Assembly: GCF_007678255.1 (NCBI RefSeq)
Contig: NZ_VEED01000003.1
Span: 372,001 to 436,000 of the forward strand
Reading direction: 5' to 3'
DNA: 64,000 nucleotides
Source of the DNA: Bacillus sp. X1(2014)
GTDB taxonomy: Bacteria; Bacillota; Bacilli; Bacillales_B; DSM-18226
Shown here piece after piece: positions 9,708-17,063 of this stretch. The notes under the pieces were generated by a model, which searched no databases, was not told the origin of the DNA, and saw only the letters and a list, made by a program, of their open reading frames with translations. The first letter of the stretch is position 1. Every line of letters starts with the position of its first letter. Both the position numbers and the translations under genes were made by a program.

Positions 9708-10667
9708 ATGAATCTGGAACTTCTTGATGAACTAATGGAAATAACAGATGAAGAGAGATCGATTCTTGAAGAGCGAAAAAAAGTAAGTAAAGAACTGTAT
9801 ACAAATAAGACAAATTTTATTATTGAAAGTGAAAAATTCCTCAGTAAAGATAAGATGATTATGGTACGTAAGCACACAAGATTTGTGGATTTCCCTTTAC
9901 ATAAACACGATTATATTGAAGTCAATTATGTCTATACCGGGGAATTGAATCAAACGGTGGGTGGAAGGCAAATTACCTTGAAAAAAGGAGAACTTCTCTT
10001 ATTAAATCAGCATATTGAACATGAGATCAAAGCTTGTTCTAAAGAAGACATTGTCATTAATTTCATCATTCGTCCTTCTTTCTTCGACTTTATTTTTACC
10101 TTTTTAAGTTCCGAAAATATTGTCAGTGATTTTCTGATTAATAGCTTATATAACAACACACAGAACGGACAATTCCTTTATTTTAAAGTTGCTGAAGTAC
10201 CGGCTATTCAGGATATGATTGGAAAAATGATTGAGGAAATCATGCATCCTTCTACTTTCTCAGAATCAACTATTAAGCTTTATATGGGGCTTTTCTTGAT
10301 TGAACTTATCAAAAATTCCGATAAGGTGGAGAGAAAAGAAGAGGCATCTATCAATCATTATATAGTAGTAGAGTCACTTAAGTATATAGAAGATCAGTTT
10401 AAGGATGCCTCGTTATATGAATTAGCAGATCAATTGAAACAATCTCACTATGGTTTAAGTAAAACCATAAAGAAGGCCACATCCCACACATTCAAAGAGC
10501 TTCTTCAAGAGAGGCGACTTGTCAAAGCGAAGGAATTATTGGAAGGAACCGACCTGGCGATTGCTTCAATTGTAGAGCAGGTGGGTTATGATAACATCAG
10601 TTATTTCTACCGGATTTTTAAAGGGAAATATGGAATGACACCAAAGGAATACAGACAGAGAACATGA
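9708..10667 (+). CDS. AraC-family transcriptional regulator with N-terminal cupin
   Basis: 319 residues. An N-terminal cupin-like sensor region (about 50-130) contains FPLHKHDYIEVNYVYTGELNQ and LKKGELLLLNQHIEHEI. The C-terminal double HTH contains LYELADQLKQSHYGLSKTIKKATSHTF and the hallmark VGYDNISYFYRIFKGKYGMTPKEYR. The ATG at 9708 is preferred over GTG at 9699 because AGGTG (9697-9701) fits it with six-base spacing. It converges with the siderophore operon, so it is not clearly its regulator. Ligand and targets are unknown; AraC/cupin proteins usually sense sugars or small metabolites. Confidence 0.85.
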   Translation: MNLELLDELMEITDEERSILEERKKVSKELYTNKTNFIIESEKFLSKDKMIMVRKHTRFVDFPLHKHDYIEVNYVYTGELNQTVGGRQITLKKGELLLLNQHIEHEIKACSKEDIVINFIIRPSFFDFIFTFLSSENIVSDFLINSLYNNTQNGQFLYFKVAEVPAIQDMIGKMIEEIMHPSTFSESTIKLYMGLFLIELIKNSDKVERKEEASINHYIVVESLKYIEDQFKDASLYELADQLKQSHYGLSKTIKKATSHTFKELLQERRLVKAKELLEGTDLAIASIVEQVGYDNISYFYRIFKGKYGMTPKEYRQRT

Positions 10668-10680
10668 TAAAAATAAAAAA

Positions 10681-10718
10681 ACAATGAATCCCTCCAAATT
10701 GGGATTCATTGTTTTTTA
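10681..10718. terminator. bidirectional terminator between AraC gene and siderophore operon
   Basis: ACAATGAATCCC (10681-10692) and GGGATTCATTGT (10701-10712) form a 12-bp stem. It is flanked by an A-run on the left and a T-run on the right, so it can end the AraC transcript and the converging minus-strand importer transcript. Confidence 0.88.
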
Positions 10719-11723
10719 CTTTTTTAATAACAAATACATAAAGTACGGAGCACCGATTAAGGCAACCATAATTCCAGCGGGAATTCCATTAGGTTCAATC
10801 AAGTTCCGTCCAATTGTATCTGCAATGAGCAAGAGCCAACCGCCTATCAGAATCGCTAAGGGAATAAATAGTTGATTTCTAGGTCCTACCAACGCTTTTG
10901 CGATATGGGGAGCCATCAATCCAATAAAGGAAATTCCTCCCGTAATAGAAACGGCAGAAGCAGCCAGGGCAACGGCTGTTACTAGTAAAACAATCCGTTC
11001 CCTTTCAATTGAAACACCCACACCGATGGCAGCTGACTCACTTAGACCGAGAAGATTTAATCGATTTGCCTTGTACAATGCAAACGGGATTAATATCAAT
11101 AACCAGGGTAAGAATGCCCAAATAAAAGGCCAATCCGTTCCCCAAATATTCCCCGCTAACCATTTCGCAATAAAATCTACCTTTTCCCGTTCAGCTGATG
11201 AAATCAGGACAATCATCACTCCAGAAAGTGCCATCGAAAAACCAATCCCGACTAGAACTAATCTCACTGGCTGCATTCCAGAATTTCTTTTATAGGAAAA
11301 AAGATAGATTAGTGCGGCAGTTAGTATCGCACCACAAAAAGCCACAAGGGGAAGTACGTAAACAAATGAACCTGCTTCAATAGGTAAAAACAAAAAGAAA
11401 ACGGTAATTGCCACACCTGCTCCGGAGTTAATCCCAATTATACCAGGATCAGCAAGATCATTCCGTGTGATTCCTTGTAAAATAGAACCAGATAAGGCCA
11501 AGGCCATCCCTGCTAACAATGTAATAATCATTCTTGGTAAGCGAATAGAAAATAAGACAAAATCCTCTTTAAACGTTCCGTGTCCGAGAAGAGTTGGAAT
11601 AAGTCGGTCATAGGATAGGGAAGAGTATCCTAAACCCATGCCAATAATGCATGATAACAATATGAGTCCTAGTAAACTACTTAAAAGTATCCGCTGTTTT
11701 TTTAATAAAGAAGGCTGAATCAT
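10716..11723 (-). CDS. FecCD-family iron-siderophore ABC permease, second subunit
   Basis: 335 residues with about nine to ten hydrophobic segments. Family signatures are RLPRMIITLLAGMALALSGSILQGITRNDLADPGIIGINSGAG and, near the C-terminus, GGISFIGLMAPHIAKALVG, the coupling region that contacts the ATPase. Such proteins pair in the membrane to move ferric siderophores delivered by a lipoprotein. The start overlaps the stop of the preceding permease by four bases (ATGA), indicating translational coupling. It is the last gene of the minus-strand operon, and its stop lies against the bidirectional terminator. Confidence 0.92.
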   Translation of the reverse strand: MIQPSLLKKQRILLSSLLGLILLSCIIGMGLGYSSLSYDRLIPTLLGHGTFKEDFVLFSIRLPRMIITLLAGMALALSGSILQGITRNDLADPGIIGINSGAGVAITVFFLFLPIEAGSFVYVLPLVAFCGAILTAALIYLFSYKRNSGMQPVRLVLVGIGFSMALSGVMIVLISSAEREKVDFIAKWLAGNIWGTDWPFIWAFLPWLLILIPFALYKANRLNLLGLSESAAIGVGVSIERERIVLLVTAVALAASAVSITGGISFIGLMAPHIAKALVGPRNQLFIPLAILIGGWLLLIADTIGRNLIEPNGIPAGIMVALIGAPYFMYLLLKK

Positions 11724-12724
11724 GAAAATACGCTTCCTCCTTTACGGACAATAACAAGGAAGAAGGGCAGCCCCATTACAGCCATGATTGCAATGATTGG
11801 TGTTTCGTAGGGAGCATTAATGATTCTCCCAAGGGTATCAGCAAAAAGCATAAAAGTGGCTCCAGAAATAGCGGACATGGGAATGATGAAGCGGTAATCC
11901 GTTCCGACGATTCCGCGAACCAAATGGGGGACCATTAAGCCGATGAAGGCCATATTCCCGACAAGTGCCACAGAAGCACCTGCTAATAGTATGATCACTA
12001 TAAATAGAATCGCCTTTACTTGAGTTGTTTTTTGACCAAGTCCAACGGCAACTTCTTCATTTAAACTTAAAATGGTAAGCTGTCTGGAGAGAAAAAGTGA
12101 CACCAGAATCCCAATAATAATAAATGGGACGATGATTTGAAGCTGTTTCCACGACGTCCCAATCATCCCTCCTGAAGTCCACATGGACACATTTTTGGAA
12201 ACTTTGAAATAAATCCCAATTCCTTCTGCAACAGCATACAGGAAGGCAGAGACCGCTGCCCCAGCTAAAACAATTCTGAGCGGAGAAAAGCCGCCTTTTT
12301 TTATGGAACCGATCCCGAAAACTATCAATGTTCCAACTGCAGCCCCCATAAAACAAGCGACTGTCATGCTGAAATAATTGGCAGAAGGGATAAACGAAAC
12401 GGCTATGGCAAGTGCCGCATTCGCGCCAGCTGTTAATCCAAGTAAACCAGGATCTGCTAGGGGATTTCTCGTCAGACCTTGCATGATCGCGCCTGAAACA
12501 GCGAGTGCTGCACCAACAAAAATGGCAGCCGCTGCTCTTGGAAATCGGATTTCACGGAGCATCAAAGTGGCATCATTATTAGTTGAAGTTGAAGTTAGTG
12601 CCATCCAAACATCTTTGACGGTCGTATCTGCCGCTCCAAAAACGCAGGCAGCAATGGACATACCGGCAAAAACAAGGAAAGCAGCGATAATCTTATATAC
12701 AAAGGGGAAATTTTCTTTTGTCAT
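11720..12724 (-). CDS. FecCD-family iron-siderophore ABC permease, first subunit
   Basis: 334 residues with multiple membrane spans. Motifs are IRFPRAAAAIFVGAALAVSGAIMQGLTRNPLADPGLLGLTAGA and GNMAFIGLMVPHLVRGIVG. The pattern matches BtuC/FhuB-like subunits, and the partner is the following permease, with which it should form the transmembrane heterodimer. It lies 70 bases downstream of the binding-protein gene in the same direction. FecC and FecD type subunits cannot be told apart securely by sequence alone. Confidence 0.92.
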   Translation of the reverse strand: MTKENFPFVYKIIAAFLVFAGMSIAACVFGAADTTVKDVWMALTSTSTNNDATLMLREIRFPRAAAAIFVGAALAVSGAIMQGLTRNPLADPGLLGLTAGANAALAIAVSFIPSANYFSMTVACFMGAAVGTLIVFGIGSIKKGGFSPLRIVLAGAAVSAFLYAVAEGIGIYFKVSKNVSMWTSGGMIGTSWKQLQIIVPFIIIGILVSLFLSRQLTILSLNEEVAVGLGQKTTQVKAILFIVIILLAGASVALVGNMAFIGLMVPHLVRGIVGTDYRFIIPMSAISGATFMLFADTLGRIINAPYETPIIAIMAVMGLPFFLVIVRKGGSVFS

Positions 12725-12794
12725 CAGTCTCTCATCTTTTCTTTCCTAGAATAGGGGAAGAGGGAATTCTAGATAAAGAACCCCTCATAGATTA

Positions 12795-13718
12795 TTAATT
12801 TCCGAGAAATGACTTCTTAAAAAAGTCTAATTGCTTATCTAATGTCACTGGGTCACTAAAGGAAGCACCGTTTCCATTCATTTCAAAGACACGATTATTT
12901 TTAACGGCTGAAATATTCTTGTACGTTTTTGTTTCTTGGAATGAGTGATCGGCATCAGCGTATTTACTAAGGATCACATAGTCTCCAGCATACTCAGGAA
13001 GTACCTCTGCTGAAATCGCATAGTAGCCAGATTTTAATGCCATTTCCTTCACCTTATCAGGCATTTTCAAATTCATGGCTTGATATAAGATTTCTGTTCC
13101 TCTTGCCCAGTTATTACCGAATACATATAGATCCTTATCATAAGCTTCGATGACGGATACTGTTGCATCTTCACCAATTTTTGAGCGGATTTCGTCTCCC
13201 GCTGCTGTTGCTCTTGATTTGAAGTCATCAACCCAAGCTTGTGCTTCCTTCTCTTTATTTAACAGTTTTCCGATTTCTATATGTTGGGTTAAATAATCGG
13301 CTTTCCCCCAAGTATAAGTTACAGTTGGAGCAATCTCTTTTAATTTATCAAGGTTTTTAATATTAGATAAACCAATAATTAAATCTGGTTCTAATTCAAT
13401 AATTTTTTCTAAGTTTTCATCAGATACTTCAGCAACATCTTTTAATTCTTCTTTAAAAGTGGGATTATTTTTAGACCAAACATCTACACCAACGATATTC
13501 ACACCTAAATCGATGACATTACCCGTGAATCCTGAAAGCAATATGACACGTTTTGGGTTGGATGGGACTTCTATCGGGCCATTTTCTGATTGATATGTAA
13601 TGGTTTTTGGGTGTTCTTCTTTTTTAGGTGAACTCTCTTCTTTTCCTGACGTCTCGTTACTGCAGGCACTAATAATTAACACTAAGAGCAGGATAAACGG
13701 GTATATCAGCTTTTTCAT
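12795..13718 (-). CDS. fhuD: hydroxamate siderophore-binding lipoprotein, FhuD-like
   Basis: 307 residues. The N-terminus is a lipoprotein signal with lipobox IISAC (Cys near 19), so the mature protein is anchored outside the membrane. The periplasmic-binding-protein-like body includes PKRVILLSGFTGNVIDLGVNIVGVD and IIELEPDLIIGLS. A stretch starting DEIRSKIGEDATVSV and continuing NNWARGTEILYQA closely resembles what I recall of Staphylococcus FhuD2, which binds ferric hydroxamates such as ferrichrome and ferrioxamine. It has a good ribosome binding site, AAGGAG. Its 5' end overlaps the ATPase gene by 50 bases in another frame. Confidence 0.88.
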   Translation of the reverse strand: MKKLIYPFILLLVLIISACSNETSGKEESSPKKEEHPKTITYQSENGPIEVPSNPKRVILLSGFTGNVIDLGVNIVGVDVWSKNNPTFKEELKDVAEVSDENLEKIIELEPDLIIGLSNIKNLDKLKEIAPTVTYTWGKADYLTQHIEIGKLLNKEKEAQAWVDDFKSRATAAGDEIRSKIGEDATVSVIEAYDKDLYVFGNNWARGTEILYQAMNLKMPDKVKEMALKSGYYAISAEVLPEYAGDYVILSKYADADHSFQETKTYKNISAVKNNRVFEMNGNGASFSDPVTLDKQLDFFKKSFLGN

Positions 13719-14514
13719 TTTGAATTTCTCCTTTTAATAAGTTGTAGGTAAGACACATGGGCTTATTTGTTCGTGGATCCCGTCCAATTTGGGCATCAAT
13801 TTGGAACACTTTTTTCAACACTTCAGGTGTCATAACCTCTTCGCAATCTCCTGCTTTGACGATGTGTCCCTCTTTCAGCGCAATGATATAGTCAGCGAAA
13901 CGTGTTGCATGATTTAAATCGTGAAGGACCATGACAATCGTACGTTCCTGTTCGATGTTCAGCTTTTGAAGAAGCTCTAGTACTTCCAGTTGATGGGCCA
14001 TATCTAGATAAGTGGTTGGTTCATCCAGAAAAATGATGTCTGTTTCTTGAGCAAGTGCCATGGCAATCCAAACTCGTTGGCGTTGGCCTCCAGATAAAGA
14101 ATCAACTGAACGAAACTTAAAGTCTAGTAAACCTGTGACTTCAAGTGCCCAGTCAATAACTTCAAAATCTTTTTTTGTTAAGCGTCCAAAGCCTTTTTGA
14201 TAGGGAAAGCGGCCATAGGAAACGAGCTCACCTACTGAGAGTCCAGCAGCACTTTCAGGTGATTGCGGGAGAATGGCCATTTTCTTTGCAAGAATCTTTG
14301 TATTTTCCTTTGAGATATCTTTCCCATCTAACAAAACGGTTCCAGATTGCTGTGAAATAATTCGTGTGATCGCTTTCAATAAAGTAGATTTCCCGCAGCC
14401 ATTAGATCCGATGATAGTTGTAATTTTTCGATCGGGTATTTTCACACTGAGATTTTTAACAATTAACTGGTCATCATAGCTAATGTTTAAACCCTCTGTA
14501 TATAACCGAACCAT
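13669..14514 (-). CDS. iron-siderophore ABC transporter ATP-binding protein
   Basis: 281 residues. Walker A is GSNGCGKST (36-44), the Q-loop is ILPQSP, the signature is LSGGQRQR (138-145), Walker B is IIFLDEP (158-164) and the switch His is in LHDLNHA. The sequence is of the FhuC/YusV type that powers siderophore uptake. The start at 14514 follows AAGGAGGTCACTA on the minus strand. It is the first gene of the operon, with a perfect Fur-type palindrome about 45 bases upstream. The C-terminus runs 50 bases into the binding-protein gene; that gene's ribosome binding site lies inside this coding region. Confidence 0.93.
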   Translation of the reverse strand: MVRLYTEGLNISYDDQLIVKNLSVKIPDRKITTIIGSNGCGKSTLLKAITRIISQQSGTVLLDGKDISKENTKILAKKMAILPQSPESAAGLSVGELVSYGRFPYQKGFGRLTKKDFEVIDWALEVTGLLDFKFRSVDSLSGGQRQRVWIAMALAQETDIIFLDEPTTYLDMAHQLEVLELLQKLNIEQERTIVMVLHDLNHATRFADYIIALKEGHIVKAGDCEEVMTPEVLKKVFQIDAQIGRDPRTNKPMCLTYNLLKGEIQNEKADIPVYPALSVNY

Positions 14515-14556
14515 TAGTGACCTCCTTTTAAACAAACGTAAGTAACAACATGTTGT

Positions 14557-14571
14557 TGATAATGATTATCA
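14557..14571. promoter_or_regulatory. Fur box upstream of the siderophore operon
   Basis: TGATAATGATTATCA is a perfect 7-1-7 palindrome matching the Bacillus Fur consensus. It lies 43-57 bases upstream of the ATPase start, where bound Fur-Fe would block transcription. Confidence 0.9.
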
Positions 14572-14735
14572 TTTTCATACCTAACTATATTCGCTCGATT
14601 TATTTCTTGTCAATAACTATTTTTTTAGTTTTTCAAAGAATCGTTGTGAAAAGAGTGGGAAAATCGTTGATAGGACCGAGTGGATGTTTACAATGTAATA
14701 AAAAAATTCAAAAAAATAAAAAAAACATTTGATAT

Positions 14736-14750
14736 TGATAATCGTTATCA
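14736..14750. promoter_or_regulatory. Fur box 1 upstream of ferredoxin-NADP reductase
   Basis: TGATAATCGTTATCA matches the 7-1-7 Fur consensus with one arm mismatch. It is about 100 bases upstream of the reductase ATG. Confidence 0.78.
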
Positions 14751-14767
14751 ACTAAAATAAGGGTAAG

Positions 14768-14782
14768 TGATAATATTTATCA
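14768..14782. promoter_or_regulatory. Fur box 2 upstream of ferredoxin-NADP reductase
   Basis: TGATAATATTTATCA also fits the 7-1-7 Fur pattern with one arm mismatch. It starts 32 bases (about three helical turns) after box 1. Confidence 0.7.
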
Positions 14783-14850
14783 ATTAGCGGAGTGGAATAT
14801 AAATAAATGGATATGTTTTTTAAAGATTTTTTGGCAGGGAGTGTTCATTC

Positions 14851-15900
14851 ATGGAGCAGCATGAATTATTTGATGTGACCGTAATTGGCGGGGGACCAGC
14901 AGGGCTTTACTCGACTTTTTATAGCGGACTTAGAGAAATGAAAACAAAGCTCATCGAATTTCAGCCGCAGCTGGGCGGGAAAATTCATGTGTATCCAGAG
15001 AAAATGATTTGGGATGTTGGCGGGCAAACGCCCATTCCTGGAGCCAAATTAATAGAACAATTGGTTGCACAGGGATTAACGTTTAATCCAACCGTAGTGC
15101 TAAACGAAAAGGTTGAGTCGATCACACGTAATGAAGATGGTATTTTTATATTGCAAGCAGCTTCAGGGCAGAAGCATTTTTCGAAAACAGTCATCGTCGC
15201 AATTGGCAGTGGTATTTTGAACCCTCAAAAGCTGGACATTGAAGGAGCTGAAAGATTTGAGGTATCCAATTTAAATTACACAGTCAAGTCATTAAAACAT
15301 TTCAAAGATAAGACTGTCATCATCTCAGGTGGTGGAAATACAGCTATTGATTGGGCGAATGAGTTAGAGTCAATTGCCAAAAAAGTTTATGTAACCTATC
15401 GAAAAGATGCGTTAAAAGGTCACGAGGCACAAGCAACACAGCTAATGAAGAGTTCTGCGGTTTGTTTATTTCACACCTCGATTACCAAACTGATTGCCAG
15501 TAGCAATCATGAATGTATTGAAATGGTGGAACTGACAAATCATGTTTCAGGAGAGGTTTCTCACTTGCCAATTGATGAGGTAATTATTAATCATGGGTAT
15601 GAACAAGACGCTACATTACTTGAAAACAGTAGTTTAAATATTAAAATAGCAGACAATTATTATATTGCAGGTAATTCTGTGAGTGAATCATCAGTTGAAG
15701 GAATGTATGCTGCCGGTGATATCCTTATGTATGATGGTAAAGTTAATTTAATAACAGGTGCATTCCAAGATGCAGCAAACGCAGTTAATAAAGCGAAACA
15801 ATATATACAGCCTGACGCTAGTAAAATCGGGATGGTCTCTTCCCACAATGAACTCTTTAAAAAGCGAAATAGGGAATTGATGAAGCAAATGATGAAATAA
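14851..15900 (+). CDS. ferredoxin-NADP(+) reductase type 2, YcgT-like
   Basis: 349 residues of the thioredoxin-reductase-like FNR type found in Bacillus (YumC, YcgT). The FAD-binding Rossmann motif is VTVIGGGPAGLYS at the N-terminus, and the NADP-binding motif is VIISGGGNTAIDWA near 153-166. The C-terminal FAD motif is YAAGDILMYDGKVNLITGAFQDA. There is no redox-active CxxC, which separates it from thioredoxin reductase. It moves electrons between NADPH and ferredoxin or flavodoxin. Two Fur-box-like palindromes upstream and the divergent siderophore importer suggest iron-starvation control and perhaps a role in reducing imported ferric siderophore. Confidence 0.88.
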   Translation: MEQHELFDVTVIGGGPAGLYSTFYSGLREMKTKLIEFQPQLGGKIHVYPEKMIWDVGGQTPIPGAKLIEQLVAQGLTFNPTVVLNEKVESITRNEDGIFILQAASGQKHFSKTVIVAIGSGILNPQKLDIEGAERFEVSNLNYTVKSLKHFKDKTVIISGGGNTAIDWANELESIAKKVYVTYRKDALKGHEAQATQLMKSSAVCLFHTSITKLIASSNHECIEMVELTNHVSGEVSHLPIDEVIINHGYEQDATLLENSSLNIKIADNYYIAGNSVSESSVEGMYAAGDILMYDGKVNLITGAFQDAANAVNKAKQYIQPDASKIGMVSSHNELFKKRNRELMKQMMK

Positions 15901-15916
15901 GCTTAATCGATTTGTT

Positions 15917-15953
15917 AAAAAAGTCCTTCATCGGCATGATGGAGGACTTTTTT
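15917..15953. terminator. bidirectional terminator between FNR and IclR genes
   Basis: AAAAGTCCTTCATC (from about 15919) pairs with GATGGAGGACTTTT (from 15938) with one mismatch. A-rich and T-rich flanks on either side suit both converging genes. Confidence 0.82.
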
Positions 15954-16006
15954 CTGTAATCGAAACTGAGTTTTGCCCTTCACCGATGGTATATACATAC
16001 ACGTTT

Positions 16007-16777
16007 TTATTTCACTGGTGACATATACCCAAAACTACCTGAAATTTCTTTGCAGATATGTATTAAATATTGAGCTAGTTCATTATTTTCATTTTGAGGA
16101 ATAAACTCTGAAAAGCCTACCACTGTAACGGCCCCCAGGAGTTTTTTCTGATAGTTTAATACCGGGATCGATACGGATGAGACGGAGGATACCAGTGGTT
16201 CTCTTGCAAAGGCAATTTCTTTCTCACGAATGAGTCCGCATTCCTCCTCAAGTTGACTAACCTTTTCAGAAGGAATTTGCATAAATTCTTTCGCTTTCCA
16301 TTCACGTATCATATGCTCATCCATGAAGGCCATAAATACTTTACCTGTTGCCGAACGAATAGGTAGTAAGGTTCCTATTTGAGCGCCAATATTAAACCCT
16401 CGATTGTTGTTCAAATCTTTAACAATCATTGGACCATTATCGGTCCAACTAGAAAATAGAACGGTACTCGAACTTTTTTCGTTAATTTCATGCAGAAAAG
16501 GTGAGATCCTGTCGATCACATTTTCTTGATCGACAGCAGCCATTCCATATTCAATCAACTTGCTTCCCAATACATATTCTCCCGTATCCTTGTGTCGATA
16601 TAGGAGGCCTAGTTGTGTGAAAGTATTTAAATATTTATATAGATTACTCTTTGTAATCTGTGTTAAATCCTGAATATCGGAAAATCTTAATGGCCTGCCT
16701 TGTTTGGCAATGATATCAATAATCCCCATTCCTATTTGTAATGACTGAATGGTTGTTCCTTTTTTTATGGATTCCAT
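16007..16777 (-). CDS. IclR-family transcriptional regulator
   Basis: 256 residues. The N-terminal winged HTH (about 10-70) contains LRFSDIQDLTQITKSNLYKYLNTFTQLGLL. The IclR effector domain contains IRSATGKVFMAF and SVSSVSIPVLNYQKKLLGAVTVVG. AGGAGG lies nine bases upstream of the ATG on the minus strand. It diverges from an acetyl-CoA-synthetase-like gene across 286 bases, the usual layout when an IclR protein controls acetate, propionate or aromatic-acid activation. The effector is unknown. Confidence 0.87.
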   Translation of the reverse strand: MESIKKGTTIQSLQIGMGIIDIIAKQGRPLRFSDIQDLTQITKSNLYKYLNTFTQLGLLYRHKDTGEYVLGSKLIEYGMAAVDQENVIDRISPFLHEINEKSSSTVLFSSWTDNGPMIVKDLNNNRGFNIGAQIGTLLPIRSATGKVFMAFMDEHMIREWKAKEFMQIPSEKVSQLEEECGLIREKEIAFAREPLVSSVSSVSIPVLNYQKKLLGAVTVVGFSEFIPQNENNELAQYLIHICKEISGSFGYMSPVK

Positions 16778-16978
16778 ACTAAACCTCCTATAGACCTTAA
16801 TCCCTATAATAGCATAGCAGTGGACTAAATCCTACGCAGAACAAAATAGTTTTCTGAATATTATTTTTAATTTTACAGAAATTAGTATTATTGAAAATTC
16901 AGAATATTTGTGTTAACCTTATTGATGTACATCAAATGACGGGCTGCTATTTTAGAGTAATTTTTGTATGCCACAAAA

Positions 16979-16992
16979 GTAAAGCGCTTTCA
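16979..16992. promoter_or_regulatory. candidate cre site for CcpA
   Basis: GTAAAGCGCTTTCA agrees with the cre consensus TGWAANCGNTNWCA at 12 of 14 positions and keeps the central CG. It lies about 75 bases upstream of the acyl-CoA synthetase ATG. acsA in B. subtilis is known to be under CcpA control, which supports the reading. Confidence 0.5.
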
Positions 16993-17010
16993 TTTATTTA
17001 GCGCTAAACC

Positions 17011-17026
17011 GACCAACTAGTCGGTC
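17011..17026. promoter_or_regulatory. palindromic operator-like site upstream of acyl-CoA synthetase
   Basis: GACCAACTAGTCGGTC is a 16-base palindrome with one mismatched pair, centred on ACTAGT and 38 bases before the ATG. The form resembles TetR-family sites seen at fatty-acid and acyl-CoA genes. No matching TetR gene is adjacent; the IclR protein is another candidate binder. Confidence 0.45.
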
Positions 17027-17063
17027 ACAATGGTTCTAATATTTTCAATTTAGGGGGATTTAT

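Noticed and set aside
14550..14732. Plus-strand open frame across the Fur-box region
   Set aside because: It is AT-rich and hydrophobic, overlaps regulatory sites and lacks a ribosome binding site.
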